This document shows, one piece after another, positions 18,088 through 28,100 of a stretch of DNA of 64,000 bases. The position numbers and the translations under genes are program-made. The notes under the pieces were generated by a model. That model was not told the DNA's origin, did not search any database, and saw only the letters and a program-made list of their open reading frames with translations. Within the stretch, counting starts at the first letter, position 1. Each line of letters starts with the position of its first letter. This stretch comes from Ottelia alismoides (lineage: Eukaryota; Streptophyta; Magnoliopsida; Alismatales; Hydrocharitaceae), in the NCBI GenBank assembly GCA_037367405.1, contig JAZKJV010011400.1, forward strand, positions 3,594,501 through 3,658,500, read 5' to 3'.

Positions 18088-19266
18088 TTACAATTCAGGC
18101 GTGCGGTATAGAACCCGTCCCCCTACCTTGATTTCGGTATCCACCAGGTAACGCCTCACAGCCTGCAGGTCGATCTCAATGCCCAAGCCGGGTGCGTCGG
18201 GAGCTGAAATTTTGCCCTGGGCATCTGGCACGATACGATTACGAGTCATTTCGATGGCTAGCGATTTCAATTCGGTGGGGTATTCGCAGATGCCATGTTT
18301 GGCCAGTCCAGCAAAGGGTTGCAGCGAGGCCGATAGCGCCAGGTTCGAGGTGAACGTATGGTTCACATAAGCCACGCCTTGAGCATCTGCATAGTCGGCC
18401 ACTGCTTTGGCGACGCTGATACCGCCTATGCGCCCAGCATCAATCTGCACGTAACCCAAGCCTGCATGGTCGATCATATGCTGGGCCATGTGATAGGTAT
18501 GACAGCCTTCACCACCAGCCAGTTTCACCGGTTCGCTGGCCAGCGAGAGCGCGTTGTATTCAGCTAACGCCCCCGAGACAAACGGTTCTTCCAGCCAGGT
18601 CGCTTGAACGCACTGCAACACATCCAGTCGGGCTCGGGCAGCCTCGAGATCGGCGTTCCAAACAGTACCTGCATCCACTAACAGGATGCCATCACTACCC
18701 AGTCCTTCGCGCGCGGCCAGCAACTGCGCATTGTCTTCTTCGACCCCCAGCGTGCCAAATGGTCCCCAACCAAACTTGGCGGCTACAAAGCCCTGACTGC
18801 GAATTTTCTTGGCTTTGGCCAGTGTCTCGGCGGGCGTGTTGCCAAAGAGCACCGATGCGTACGGAATCTTCGGAAACGAGTTGGGATAACCCAACAGTTT
18901 CCAAACTGGTTGCTCCAGTCGTTTGCCCATCAAGTCCCAGAGTGCAATATCGATTCCCGATAGCGTATGGTCGGCCTGCAACAGATCCAAACTGGCTGCT
19001 CGCACGGCATCACCAATGCGGTAGATGTCTTGGACGCTATCGAGGCGTTGCCCCAACACCGACTGCGCAACCGGCTTGCAGGCACTATGCGACATGGGGC
19101 AGATCAAACTGGCGATCGAAACCAGCGGCGCTGCTTCGCATTCACCCCAGCCTTCGAATCGGCCAGCACGCACACGCACCAGCAATGCATCCTGACTGCC
19201 ATCGCCAATGTCCAACACTTCGGGCATCGACAAGTAAAAGAAATCGATTTGATCAATGACAGTCAT
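18088..19266 (-). CDS. Enolase-superfamily (mandelate racemase/muconate lactonizing) enzyme
   Basis: 392 residues with the full alpha/beta-barrel active-site set: K164 in AAKFGWG, metal ligands D198 (VDAG), E227 (LEEP) and E253 (GGE), and the Asp/His dyad D276 (QIDAGRIGG) with H303 (NHTFTS). An N-terminal capping domain precedes the barrel. These enzymes abstract a proton alpha to a carboxylate, usually to dehydrate or epimerise sugar acids. The K-x-G on the second strand, rather than K-x-K or K-x-H, means I cannot name the subgroup. The gene is convergent with the sigma-54 activator. Nearby sugar-polymer enzymes and an aldehyde dehydrogenase favour a sugar-acid role by inference. Confidence 0.88.
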   Translation of the reverse strand: MTVIDQIDFFYLSMPEVLDIGDGSQDALLVRVRAGRFEGWGECEAAPLVSIASLICPMSHSACKPVAQSVLGQRLDSVQDIYRIGDAVRAASLDLLQADHTLSGIDIALWDLMGKRLEQPVWKLLGYPNSFPKIPYASVLFGNTPAETLAKAKKIRSQGFVAAKFGWGPFGTLGVEEDNAQLLAAREGLGSDGILLVDAGTVWNADLEAARARLDVLQCVQATWLEEPFVSGALAEYNALSLASEPVKLAGGEGCHTYHMAQHMIDHAGLGYVQIDAGRIGGISVAKAVADYADAQGVAYVNHTFTSNLALSASLQPFAGLAKHGICEYPTELKSLAIEMTRNRIVPDAQGKISAPDAPGLGIEIDLQAVRRYLVDTEIKVGGRVLYRTPEL

Positions 19267-19299
19267 GAATCAGCCAGAGTTTGAAGGACAACATCGCGC

Positions 19300-19388
19300 G
19301 TAGCCACCGCCGCGCAGGCGGTTGAAACGTCATAGAGCTTGGAGCACAACGGCACTGGTACCCAAGCGCCATCCAGGCGGTGGAAGCG
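19300..19388. repeat. Family A palindromic repeat, two degraded copies
   Basis: GTAGCCACCGCCGCGCAGGC, continued by GGTTGAAACG, occupies 19300-19329. A shortened copy, CCATCCAGGCGGTGGAAGCG, lies at 19369-19388. Both resemble the better-kept family A hairpin at 25051-25079. They lie in the gap between the enolase-type gene and the beta-helix gene. The stem of the first copy is imperfect at its base. Confidence 0.6.
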
Positions 19389-19470
19389 CCCAAACGTCGC
19401 CAAGTTTAGCACGTCAGCCACCCCTGGCAACCTACTCGGTCAAGCAGGGGGCCGACGCGACTGCCAAGAT

Positions 19471-21672
19471 TCATGGAGCGATTTTGTCGAAGGGAATCGG
19501 TTCAAACCCCAAGTTAAAGGCGGGTGAATTCTCATCTAGTCGATAGTCATCTTTACTTGCATCCTTGAACTTGGGGTCACCTTGCCGAGATTGGGTGTCG
19601 TGTCCTTGAGCCTTCCACTGCTCGAGGTTAATCGACCTGTTGTCGATCTGAATCTTCGGTGGTGTACCTCGCGAATAGATCAAATTACGATTGCAGGTAA
19701 ATGGTTCGCCGAGGTTAAGGATATCCATGTACAACGGATCGCGACCGCTGTAGACGATGATGTTGCGCTGGAAAACGTTACCAATCATCACTTTGCCAGT
19801 GCCTCGATCGGCTTGCGAAGGAGGCACCAGCTTGAACGCTTGCCAGGCAGGCTGATCTTTGACCTCCGCATAACGTCGTTCCATCTCCGGCATCAACGAC
19901 TTCCAGTGGCGAAACGAAGGTTCCCAGCCACGCAGTTCAATCTGTTGCAAACCACCATCGATGAAAATGTTGTTCTCGATGCGATTGTCCTGGCCGCTGT
20001 GAACCATCAAGCTGCCGCGCGATGACCGTGCGACCACGTTGCCTATAACCTCAGTCGAACTGCATGCATCATCCAAATAGATACCCCAGGCATAAAACGG
20101 AGTTGCCCAGCGCTGGCCATCCCAACCAAACCCTGGCGTATCGTGGACGAAGTTATACCGAATCGCATGTCCCCGGCCTGGCAAATAGTGCCGTCCAGAG
20201 GCGTAGATCGCACCCGTATCTTGAGTTTCGAGGTTGGTGTGGTGAATGTGGTTGTACTCGACAATGTTGCGAGCGTTGGCCCCCTTAAAGGGCATCATGA
20301 CACCGGTCCGCGGCAGGTCGTGAATCACGTTTTTAATGGCCGAGTTTCCGACACCCATCAGCCAGACACCAGCGGTGTGTTTGTTGATGACACCCGTGTG
20401 ATGAATGTGGTTGCTTTCGGCCACATGACCGGCACCCTGCAGCGTCTTCTCATCGCCACCAGAGATGAAAACACCATGCGCACCGATATCGTTGATTTCA
20501 CAACCCTTGGCTCGGTTGGCCGTTCCATCATGAAAGGCGATGGCATCGCCATCTAAATCTCCCAGGTGCTCGAGCGTGCAATCGACAACTTCGATGTGAT
20601 TCGATTGAATGATCTTGATAGCCGTTTCGTTGCAGGCTTGAAACGTTAGGTTTTCGAAGCGGATATGGCTGGCGCCGCTGTGAGTCCTGATCAGATTACC
20701 AGCCACTGCCAGTTCCAGCTTCAGTTTGTCTTGATTGCCGTTGCTGTAGATTAGCAACGATCGCGCTGCACGGTCGATGTACCATTCACCAGCAGTATCG
20801 AGCTCTTCACGCATGCCTTGTACAAAGTAACGATCACCTGGTCGTATGGCATAAGAACACGCTGACTTGGTACGGATGATTCCACTCTTGGCATCATAGC
20901 TTTCAATCGGGACCAAATCGTTCCAGTAGTTGAAGCGCGTGAAGATGAAAAGTTCCCCATCGGTGGGCGTTTGCCAACGACGAATGTCGGGCTTGTTCAT
21001 CGACAACTTCTGTCGATTCTCCTCGGTTTCCCCCCAGATCGATTCGGAGGCTTTGGCGGTTCGGCGACCGCTGACATAGGCCCAGCCGCCAGCGATGGGA
21101 TTCTGCGCGTCTCGGTTGGGCCAGCGCGCCATCGGCAAGCGCGCACCGCGATACAGAATCAGTCTCACTTGTGCCGGATCGCTGATCGCTTCCGGCAAGG
21201 CTGCGCGATAGATGTTGGGCGAGCTTGTGTCGGGCTGAAAGTCGCTGACTTCAACAGCTCCGCTGAGGATGGGCTTCTCATCCTGATAGGCACGATAAAT
21301 CACCGGCGCTTGAGAGCTGCCCGAATCGGCGCTGCCTAGTTGCACCGCTTCGGTGAGGCGGTAGACGCCTCCACGCAAGGTAATGTACGTAGGCTCAGTT
21401 AATGATGCACCGCTGCGCCGCAAATGACCACGTACCAGGTCTCGCGCTTTGGTCAGAGTTGCTACCGGACCATCGCTCTGCTCCTGATTGGGTTCGGCTA
21501 ACGTGCCAGACCATTGATCATTGCCACTGGTCGAAACAAAGATCTCCAAGGCGCTGACCGGCTGAGGTACCAGCAATGACCAACTGCTAGTTATCAGGCC
21601 AACGAACAATAGACACTTAATCACGCCAATGTCGGAATTCACGATAGTTGTTTGCCCTTTGTCACCAGTCAT
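19471..21672 (-). CDS. Secreted right-handed parallel beta-helix protein, probable polysaccharide-active enzyme
   Basis: 733 residues from ATG 21672; an upstream in-frame ATG at 21738 would add 22 residues that precede the signal peptide awkwardly. A hydrophobic signal segment (CLLFVGLITSSWSLL) with probable cleavage at VSA precedes IFVSTSGNDQWSG, the typical opening of this family. The middle is a run of short Asn/His/Gly-rich strands (SNHIEVVDC, SNHIHHTG, YNHIHHTN, GQDNRIENNIF), the signature of stacked PbH1 coils found in pectate lyases and related glycosidases. It is likely periplasmic or exported and probably cleaves or binds plant or algal polysaccharides; I cannot assign catalytic residues. 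It is divergent from the aldehyde dehydrogenase gene. Confidence 0.82.
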   Translation of the reverse strand: MTGDKGQTTIVNSDIGVIKCLLFVGLITSSWSLLVPQPVSALEIFVSTSGNDQWSGTLAEPNQEQSDGPVATLTKARDLVRGHLRRSGASLTEPTYITLRGGVYRLTEAVQLGSADSGSSQAPVIYRAYQDEKPILSGAVEVSDFQPDTSSPNIYRAALPEAISDPAQVRLILYRGARLPMARWPNRDAQNPIAGGWAYVSGRRTAKASESIWGETEENRQKLSMNKPDIRRWQTPTDGELFIFTRFNYWNDLVPIESYDAKSGIIRTKSACSYAIRPGDRYFVQGMREELDTAGEWYIDRAARSLLIYSNGNQDKLKLELAVAGNLIRTHSGASHIRFENLTFQACNETAIKIIQSNHIEVVDCTLEHLGDLDGDAIAFHDGTANRAKGCEINDIGAHGVFISGGDEKTLQGAGHVAESNHIHHTGVINKHTAGVWLMGVGNSAIKNVIHDLPRTGVMMPFKGANARNIVEYNHIHHTNLETQDTGAIYASGRHYLPGRGHAIRYNFVHDTPGFGWDGQRWATPFYAWGIYLDDACSSTEVIGNVVARSSRGSLMVHSGQDNRIENNIFIDGGLQQIELRGWEPSFRHWKSLMPEMERRYAEVKDQPAWQAFKLVPPSQADRGTGKVMIGNVFQRNIIVYSGRDPLYMDILNLGEPFTCNRNLIYSRGTPPKIQIDNRSINLEQWKAQGHDTQSRQGDPKFKDASKDDYRLDENSPAFNLGFEPIPFDKIAP

Positions 21673-21894
21673 GGCGATCAATCCGTTGTAACTTGATAAG
21701 CGGTGTCGGCTTTTCAGCGGCACTGTAAGTCCGGTCAATTATTTTTCACGGTTACTATCCGCGCCGCTGCGGATAGTATAGCCGCTCAACTCATGGCGAT
21801 CTTCGTTCGCAGGAAAGCTGCCAGAGCCGGCCAGCAGGAAACTGGGTATAATGTGAGGCCCTTCCGATTCCTACCATTCATGGAGCAAATGACC
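21673..21894. promoter_or_regulatory. Divergent promoter region, beta-helix gene and aldehyde dehydrogenase
   Basis: About 220 bp between two divergent starts. Inverted GCCGCTGCGG near 21768-21780 is small. GGGTATAATG at 21844-21853 contains a TATAAT, a plausible -10 for the rightward aldehyde dehydrogenase, without a clear -35. Confidence 0.35.
21882..21885 (+). promoter_or_regulatory. Shine-Dalgarno GGAG deciding the aldehyde dehydrogenase start
   Basis: GGAG lies 9 nt before ATG 21895 and only 3 nt before ATG 21889. The spacing favours 21895 (MSTAATEIRA). The frame is open back to 21703, but that extension is not family-like. Confidence 0.6.
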
Positions 21895-23451
21895 ATGTCC
21901 ACAGCAGCTACCGAGATTCGTGCATTCACGGCCGCGCGGTTTGAAACACCGGCCAGGTTTACTCAGTTCTGCGCCAACGGTGGTCAACCGCTGGGCGGTT
22001 TGATTGGCGGTCGCTCGGTTACCGGGTCGATGAATGCCACCTTCGAGACACAAGATCCAGGTTCGCTGGAAGTGTTGGCTCGCGTTTGTGAAATGGGCGC
22101 CGCCGAAGTCGACCTGGCTGTCCAATCAGCCACCCAAGCTTTCCATGGCAGTGCTGGCAATGGTTGGAAGAATACTTCGGTAGATCAGCGAATTGCGTTG
22201 GTGCGCAAGTTGGTCGAGTTGTGCGAGCGCGATCGCGATGTGCTGCTGGCATGCGAAATCCGCGATGGCGGCAAGGTATCAGAATTGGCCGAAGGTGACT
22301 TCACTCAGATTCGCGCTTGCGCCGAATACTTCTGCAAAGTTGCTCTGAATGCTGAACTGGGTGATGGCGAAGCCTTGCAGGTCGGCGAAGGCACCAAGGG
22401 CTTTACTTATCGCGAACCTTGGGGCGTTGTGGCTGGCATCATCCCTTGGAACTACCCGATCGTATTGACTAGTTGGTTCATGTTCCCAGCCTTGCTGGCC
22501 GGTAACTGCGTCTTGATCAAACCCGCCGAAGACACGCCTCTGTCTGCTTTGTATATCGGCCAGTTGGCTGCGGAAGCTGGTTTCCCTGCGGGTGTCATCA
22601 ACGTGTTGCCCGGTCGCGGCGAAATCACTGGCCAGGCAATTGCCGAGCATCCCGGCGTGCGCTATATCTCCTTCACCGGCTCTCCTGGTGTTGGTCAAGC
22701 CATCATGCGTACCTGCGATGTTCACGGAACACGCATGAAACGCGAAATGGGTGGCAATGGAGCGGCGATCGTTTTGGAGGACGCCGATCCCGAAGTTGTC
22801 GCCCGCATGATTGGTCGTTACACCAATCAGCACTTCGGCCAAACCTGCTGCACGATCCACCGTATCTTCGTCGACAAGAAGATCGCTGATACCTTCATCG
22901 ATGCGCAGAAGAGTTTCTTTAGCCAACTGAAGATCGGTTACCAGGCCGAAGCCGGCACACAGTTGGGAGCCGTAGTAAACGCGACTCAGCGCTCACGCAT
23001 TCTGCGAGCCCAGGAAGAAGCTGCCTGGCGCGGAGGGCAAGCCATCCTGAAAGGCGGCCCGGCGGAAGTCGCTGGACGCGAAGGCTATTATCTCAAGCCA
23101 GCTCTTTATCGCACCGCCCCGGGGGTCGATTGCAATCCGCTAGAAGTCTTTCACACCTTCGCCACTATCTGCCCGGTCACCTCGGCCGAGCAAGCCTTGC
23201 AGTTGGCCAACAGCACGCCCTATGGCTTGGGTGCCAGTGTTTGGACCCGCGATCTGCAACGCGGTATCGAGCTAGCCAAGCAATTCCGCGATGGCACCTG
23301 CCAGGTCAACTGCCATAACTCAGTTGCCTACGGACTGCCCTACGGCGGTCAAGGCATCTCCGGCGGCCCCGGCGGCGGCGTAAACTGCGAAGAGACTTTC
23401 TATGACTATACGCAGACCAAAGCCATCTACGTGTCCGAGTATCCCGGGTAG
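21895..23451 (+). CDS. NAD(P)-dependent aldehyde dehydrogenase
   Basis: 518 residues with the full ALDH superfamily set: N186 in IPWNYP, the cofactor-binding GSPGVGQ, the general base E284 in REMGGNG and the catalytic Cys within GQTCC (C318/C319). The length and fold order are normal. The family oxidises an aldehyde to the acid with NAD(P)+; residues after GQTCC resemble the betaine/broad-specificity branch, but the substrate cannot be fixed. It has no signal peptide and is cytoplasmic. It is divergent from the beta-helix gene and convergent with the glycosidase at 23814, with a repeat-filled gap of about 360 bp downstream. Confidence 0.93.
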   Translation: MSTAATEIRAFTAARFETPARFTQFCANGGQPLGGLIGGRSVTGSMNATFETQDPGSLEVLARVCEMGAAEVDLAVQSATQAFHGSAGNGWKNTSVDQRIALVRKLVELCERDRDVLLACEIRDGGKVSELAEGDFTQIRACAEYFCKVALNAELGDGEALQVGEGTKGFTYREPWGVVAGIIPWNYPIVLTSWFMFPALLAGNCVLIKPAEDTPLSALYIGQLAAEAGFPAGVINVLPGRGEITGQAIAEHPGVRYISFTGSPGVGQAIMRTCDVHGTRMKREMGGNGAAIVLEDADPEVVARMIGRYTNQHFGQTCCTIHRIFVDKKIADTFIDAQKSFFSQLKIGYQAEAGTQLGAVVNATQRSRILRAQEEAAWRGGQAILKGGPAEVAGREGYYLKPALYRTAPGVDCNPLEVFHTFATICPVTSAEQALQLANSTPYGLGASVWTRDLQRGIELAKQFRDGTCQVNCHNSVAYGLPYGGQGISGGPGGGVNCEETFYDYTQTKAIYVSEYPG

Positions 23452-23475
23452 TGCTGCATCCTGGATAGTTCCCCT

Positions 23476-23500
23476 GTAGCCACCGTCGCCAGACGGTGGA
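23476..23500 (+). repeat. Family A palindrome, variant stem
   Basis: GTAGCCACCGTCGCCAGACG, then GTGGA. The arms CCACCGT and ACGGTGG pair perfectly around a 6-nt loop. Compared with the 25051 copy, the innermost pair is changed on both sides, a compensatory difference. It lies 25 bp after the aldehyde dehydrogenase stop. Confidence 0.75.
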
Positions 23501-23612
23501 GGTCGCAGACGAGGCCTTTAGCCGAGGCTGCAGGTGGGGGCCATGCGCCATGGTCGACTCATCCCAATCGCATAGCCCCCTGCCGAATCTTCGCCTTAAG
23601 GGCTCGATTCGA

Positions 23613-23660
23613 CCTCCCCAGCGGTGCTGGGGAGGTGATGCTCAAGAAACTCGCAACATC
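23613..23660. repeat. Family D hairpin element, perfect 10-bp stem
   Basis: CCTCCCCAGC, loop GGT, then GCTGGGGAGG at 23613-23635, followed by TGATGCTCAAGAAACTCGCA. A diverged copy with the same tail is at 33800-33855. It sits between convergent genes and could act as a bidirectional terminator, but there is no T-run and the conserved tail argues for a dispersed element. Confidence 0.65.
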
Positions 23661-23694
23661 AAAATCGCCAGACGAAGGACCCGGGAGGTAACAT

Positions 23695-23810
23695 TTCCCA
23701 CCACTTGGCAGTGTTGGCTACGAAGACAAGCTTTCCACCACTTGGCAGTGGTGGCTACGAAGGCTAGAAGTGGTGGCTACGAATGTTGGCAGTGGTGGCT
23801 ACGAAGGCTG
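23695..23810 (-). repeat. Tandem array of family A hairpin units
   Basis: Two full and two partial units with a period of about 37 bp, read on the minus strand as GTAGCCACCACTGCCAAGTG, then GTGGAAAGC. The arms CCACCAC and GTGGTGG replace CCACCGC and GCGGTGG of the copy at 25051, again keeping base pairing. With the copy at 23476 and the family D hairpin, these fill the 362-bp gap 23452-23813 between the convergent aldehyde dehydrogenase and glycosidase genes. No gene is seen there. Confidence 0.75.
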
Positions 23811-23813
23811 ACG

Positions 23814-24953
23814 TCACTTACTTGGAACGTTCGCGGCTTCCGTTACGGAACGGATGTACTCAACTTCTTCAGGCTTGTAAGGTGAGCCGTCTGGGTTCAG
23901 GACGTCGTGGAACCAGAGCGGTGGTGGAGCCTTGTACTGCTTGGTCCATGAATCCCATGGGTAGATCGTTTGGCTCTTGCCATTGACAAAGCCCCACATG
24001 TAAGCGGCGACTTTGGCCTCTTTCATGATCTCCAAATGCGGCGCGAAAGTACTGGCGTTTGGACGAGCCATATACTCGGTGCACAGGACAGGACGACCAA
24101 AACTGCTCAGGCGTTCAATGCACAGCTGCATGCTCTGGGCATCTCCGTAGCAGTGATAACTGACGACATCGCTACCGGCTAACTGAATTTGTTTGCATTC
24201 GTCCAGTGTCTCGATCACATGCGAGTCGCGCCATACGCCGGAGGTCAGCGGCTGGTCAGGGCCAGCTTCGCGACACCATTGAAAAACTTTTGGCAAAAGC
24301 GCATTGACCAGTTCAGGTTTGTTCTTGGGTTCCAAACCGGGACGGCCCGCTGCGCCGCCGTCGAAGTTATCCGGTTCATTCCATACATCCCAAACGATAA
24401 CGCGTTTGTCTTGAGCGTAATGTTTCACGACACCGACAACATATTGTTTCAGATGCGGATATGCCTCGGGGTTCTTGAGGACTTCGATGCCAGGGTTTTG
24501 GACCCAGCCCGAGTTATGTGTAAACGGCCTAGGTGCGGGCTGCTTGCCCAGCTTGGGAAGCGGGTGCCAGCAACTATCGAACAGCACGAACATCGTCTTG
24601 ATACCATGTCGGTCGGCTATCTCGAGGAACTTGTCGGTTCGTTCCAGAAAGCCTTGGCTGTCCTGCTTCCACAGCAAATCATGCAAGAAGACACGTACTG
24701 AGTTGAACCCCAGCTTCTCGGCATAGCCCAGTTCACGATCGATGGTTTCAGGATCAAACGTCTCGGCTTGCCACATCTCGAGCTGGTTGATGGCGGTGCT
24801 GGGAATGTAATTGCAGCCTACCAGCCAGGGTTGCTCTGCATACCAGGCGTTGGCCTTCTCCGGGCTCCACTTGGAAAGCAAACGGTCTTGGGCGACCAGC
24901 AGCGGAGCGCAGAACGTCAATACGAGTAACGGAATCGCAGCAGCGAGTTTCAT
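23814..24953 (-). CDS. Secreted TIM-barrel glycoside hydrolase (GH5/cellulase-like clan)
   Basis: 379 residues starting with a signal peptide (MKLAAAIPLLVLTFCAPLLVA). The barrel carries the clan A pattern: acid/base E193 in WDVWNEPDN and probable nucleophile E293 in VLCTEYMARP, with NSVRVFLHD and SYHCYGD on intervening strands. The family hydrolyses beta-glycosidic bonds in glucans, mannans or related polymers; specificity cannot be read from sequence alone. It is probably periplasmic or exported. Family A repeats flank both ends. It shares its strand with the giant dockerin protein upstream, but a 190-bp repeat-rich gap suggests separate transcription. It could work with the beta-helix protein nearby. 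Confidence 0.86.
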   Translation of the reverse strand: MKLAAAIPLLVLTFCAPLLVAQDRLLSKWSPEKANAWYAEQPWLVGCNYIPSTAINQLEMWQAETFDPETIDRELGYAEKLGFNSVRVFLHDLLWKQDSQGFLERTDKFLEIADRHGIKTMFVLFDSCWHPLPKLGKQPAPRPFTHNSGWVQNPGIEVLKNPEAYPHLKQYVVGVVKHYAQDKRVIVWDVWNEPDNFDGGAAGRPGLEPKNKPELVNALLPKVFQWCREAGPDQPLTSGVWRDSHVIETLDECKQIQLAGSDVVSYHCYGDAQSMQLCIERLSSFGRPVLCTEYMARPNASTFAPHLEIMKEAKVAAYMWGFVNGKSQTIYPWDSWTKQYKAPPPLWFHDVLNPDGSPYKPEEVEYIRSVTEAANVPSK

Positions 24954-24998
24954 AGCGGTTCAAATCTCGAGTTTTCAAATGACCAGGCGCGCAAATCT

Positions 24999-25146
24999 AA
25001 CTGGACAGCGCCGCTGGGCACACCAGGCATGTACGCTGGATGCGGTTTTCGTAGCCACCGCTGCCAGGCGGTGGAAAGCGTTAACATTCGCGTCCACCGT
25101 CCAGCAGGCGGTGGCTAACCAGCTTGCCAAGTGGCGCTGTCCATCT
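24999..25146. repeat. Inverted repeat enclosing two family A hairpins
   Basis: TGGACAGCGCC at 25002-25012 is exactly inverted as GGCGCTGTCCA at 25133-25143. Inside lie a well-kept family A hairpin at 25051-25079 (CCACCGCTGCCAGGCGGTGG) and a second at 25093-25114 (CCACCGTCCAGCAGGCGGTG). The outer right arm directly abuts the stop codon (25145-25147) of the giant repeat protein. This looks like a small non-autonomous element of about 140 bp. No gene lies inside. Confidence 0.65.
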
Positions 25147-28100
25147 AATTGGCGAAGAAGTCGTCGACGGCGCAGGCCCACTTGCTGCGGGCTTTGCCGG
25201 AGAGCGATTCTTGCGTCGCATAGTCTATCATCAACGGAGGATTTGCGCCAGCGACGTTGGTGGCTAACTTCCCCACTGCGTCACCTGCTCCTTCGCCTTC
25301 ACCTGACGGATTGTTAATGCGGTTGATTACCAGCAGGGCGTCGAGCGGAGTAACCGAACCATCGGCGCTTACATCCAAGAAGGGTGGCTCATTGCCGCCA
25401 GGGGCTGGTCCTGATCCCACCAGGTTCAAGTAGTTGATGATCAACAAAACATCAATCGCTGAGACGGTCCCGTCGCCACTGACGTCTTCTGGCAAGTCAC
25501 CATTATGACTGTTGCCGTCTGAGTCCTTGATCTGCAGCGTCTGCGATTGATCTGTAAATCCAAGACTGGAGACAGTGATGGTGACGGCCCGCGTGCCGCG
25601 CGTCGAATCTTGTACCGCGGTGATCGTGAAGCTAACCGAAGCCTGGCCAGCGGGAATCGTCACACTGGTCGGCACCGTAGCCGAATTGGTGTCACTGCTG
25701 GTGATGTCGACAATCAGCGGTACCGTTTGATCGCTGTCGACTCGCGTGACGGTTCCAGTTGCAGTACCGTTTAGTTCTGGGATCGAGGTTTCATTGATTT
25801 GCAGCGTGAGCGATGGCGTGGAGTCCGGAGACGCGGCCTGAATGATCAGGTTGTACGCGCCTTCCGTGTTCACGCCGCCTGTGGCATCGCCGGTGCCCGT
25901 TACGGCATCGTAAGTCGAGTTGTTGGCATTGGAGACAGCGATAAAGTACGTGCCAGCATCGGCAAACGTATAGCTCAGGTAGGCATCGAAGCCCAGTTGG
26001 CCTTCGCCTGGTGCCGTGGCGTTATCGTTCAAAGCTAACTGTTTCCCGGTGCCATCAAACAATCGCACAAGCGATTGCAGTCCAGCGCCACCATTGCTAG
26101 TGGTGTCAATATCGAAATGGACTCGCTGTCCCGCGGTCACGGTGAAGCTGACCATGTTGACGTCCGAGGCGAAGTCCAGTCCGGAAGTGATCGTCTTGGC
26201 AGTTGTCGAAACGGCTCCTGCGTTGGTTGCTTCGGCCAGCGTATCATCCAGGTCATCGGGATCCGCCGTGACTGCTTGGATTGTCAGTCGATATCCGCCA
26301 ATGGTATCGGTGCCTCCGGCCGTATCACCGTTGCCAGTCAGCACATCATAGCCAATGTTGTTGGCGTTAGAGATCGCTACGTAATAGGTGCCGGCGGTGC
26401 TAAAGACATATCGCAGGTAGGCATCCAATCCGATTGTTGATTCACCAATCCCGGCCGCATTATTATTGGCAGCCAGTTGTGCGCCGGCTGCGTTAAACAC
26501 TCGCAAGTACGAATTCAGTCCCCCTGCCCCATTCAAATCGGTGTCGAGATTAAAGTCGACTGCCTGACCGGCGGTGACAGTAAAGCCCACGACATCCACA
26601 TCAATGTCCGGATTGATGGTGGCATTGACGGTAATACCGGCCGTGGAAACTCCGCCGATCGAGCTGGCTTCGCTGATCGTGTCATCGCTGTCCAGCGGCA
26701 GGGCTGTGATGACGAGGGTATAGCTGCCCGTGCTATTGGTGCCACCCGATACATCTCCGTCCCCGCTGACTGCATCGAAGTTGATATTGGTCGCGTTGGA
26801 TACCGACAGGTAGTACGTGCCGGCCGTTGCAAATGTGTAACGCAGATAAGCATCAAAACCGAGCGTACCTTCTCCGGGGCTGGTGGCGTTGTTGTTGCTG
26901 GCAAGTTGCTGGCCTTGAGCATCGAAGAGTCTCAAGTAAGAGTTCAGGCCCGTCGCGCCATTCTGGGTAGTATCGATGTCGAAGTCCACCAACTGACCAG
27001 CCGAGACGGTAAAGGCCACCATATCGACGTCGACATCCGGCGCAATGCTGCCGCCTCGCGACAGAGGATTGGTTGTTATCTGACCCAGCGGCGTGGCTTC
27101 AGCAATGGTGTCATCGGCATCGATGGATCCACCCGGTACGACGATCAAGCCTAGCTGATATGCCCCGGTCGCATTATTACCGCCCAGAGTATCACCATTA
27201 CCTGTGGCTACATTGTAGGTAATGTTGTTCGAGTTCGAGACGGCAACGTAATAGGTGCCTCCGGTTGCGAAAGTGTAGCGCAGATAGGAATCCAGACCGA
27301 GTGTGCCTTCGCCAGGTGCGGCCGCATTGTCATTAGTGGCTAACTGGATGCCGCCGGCATTGAACAGACGCAGATAAGAGCCTAGGCCGGCGCCTCCGTT
27401 GGTCGCCGTATCGATATCGAAGTCAATCGTTTCTCCATCGTTGACCGTAAAGCTATAAACATCGACATCCACATCTGCCGAGATCTCGCCCGCTGTGGTC
27501 TTGACTGTAGTGCTGAGTGCTCCCAGGTTGGTAGCTTCGACGATTGAGTCATCCAAATCGTCAGAGACTCCTACCGGTTCAGCGATCAACAGAACATAAT
27601 CCCCAGTGGCATCGGGGCCTCCAGCAGTATCGCCCGTGCCAGTGTTGGGGTTGTAGTTGGCGTTGTTGGCGTTCGAGACGCCCAGGTAATAAGTGCCAGC
27701 GCTGGTGAACGTGTAACGCAGAAAGGCATCGAAGCCGATGGCGTTTTCACCCGGACCAACGGCATTATTACTGGTGGCTAGCAGTCCGCCATTGTCGTCA
27801 AACAGCCGAATCAAACTGTTCAAGCCACCGCTTCCATTGGCAGTGGTATCGATATCAAAGTCAACGGTTTGACCTGCCGTGACCGTAAACTTGACCATAT
27901 CCACATCGGTGTCAGGACTGATCGAACCGTTGATCGTGATGGTCGATGGGTTAACAGCTCCTTGAGCCACTGCTTCCAATCGCGTATCGTCGGGATCGTC
28001 CGGTGCAGTCAGAAACTCTTGGACAATCAGTTGATAACTACCCGTTGCATTGACGCGGCTGGAGGCGTCGTCATAACCGGTTACTGCATCGTAAGCCGTG

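Noticed and set aside
26477..27154. 225-residue plus-strand open frame
   Set aside because: It mirrors the tandem modules of the giant gene; similar frames recur in each module, as expected of an antisense shadow.
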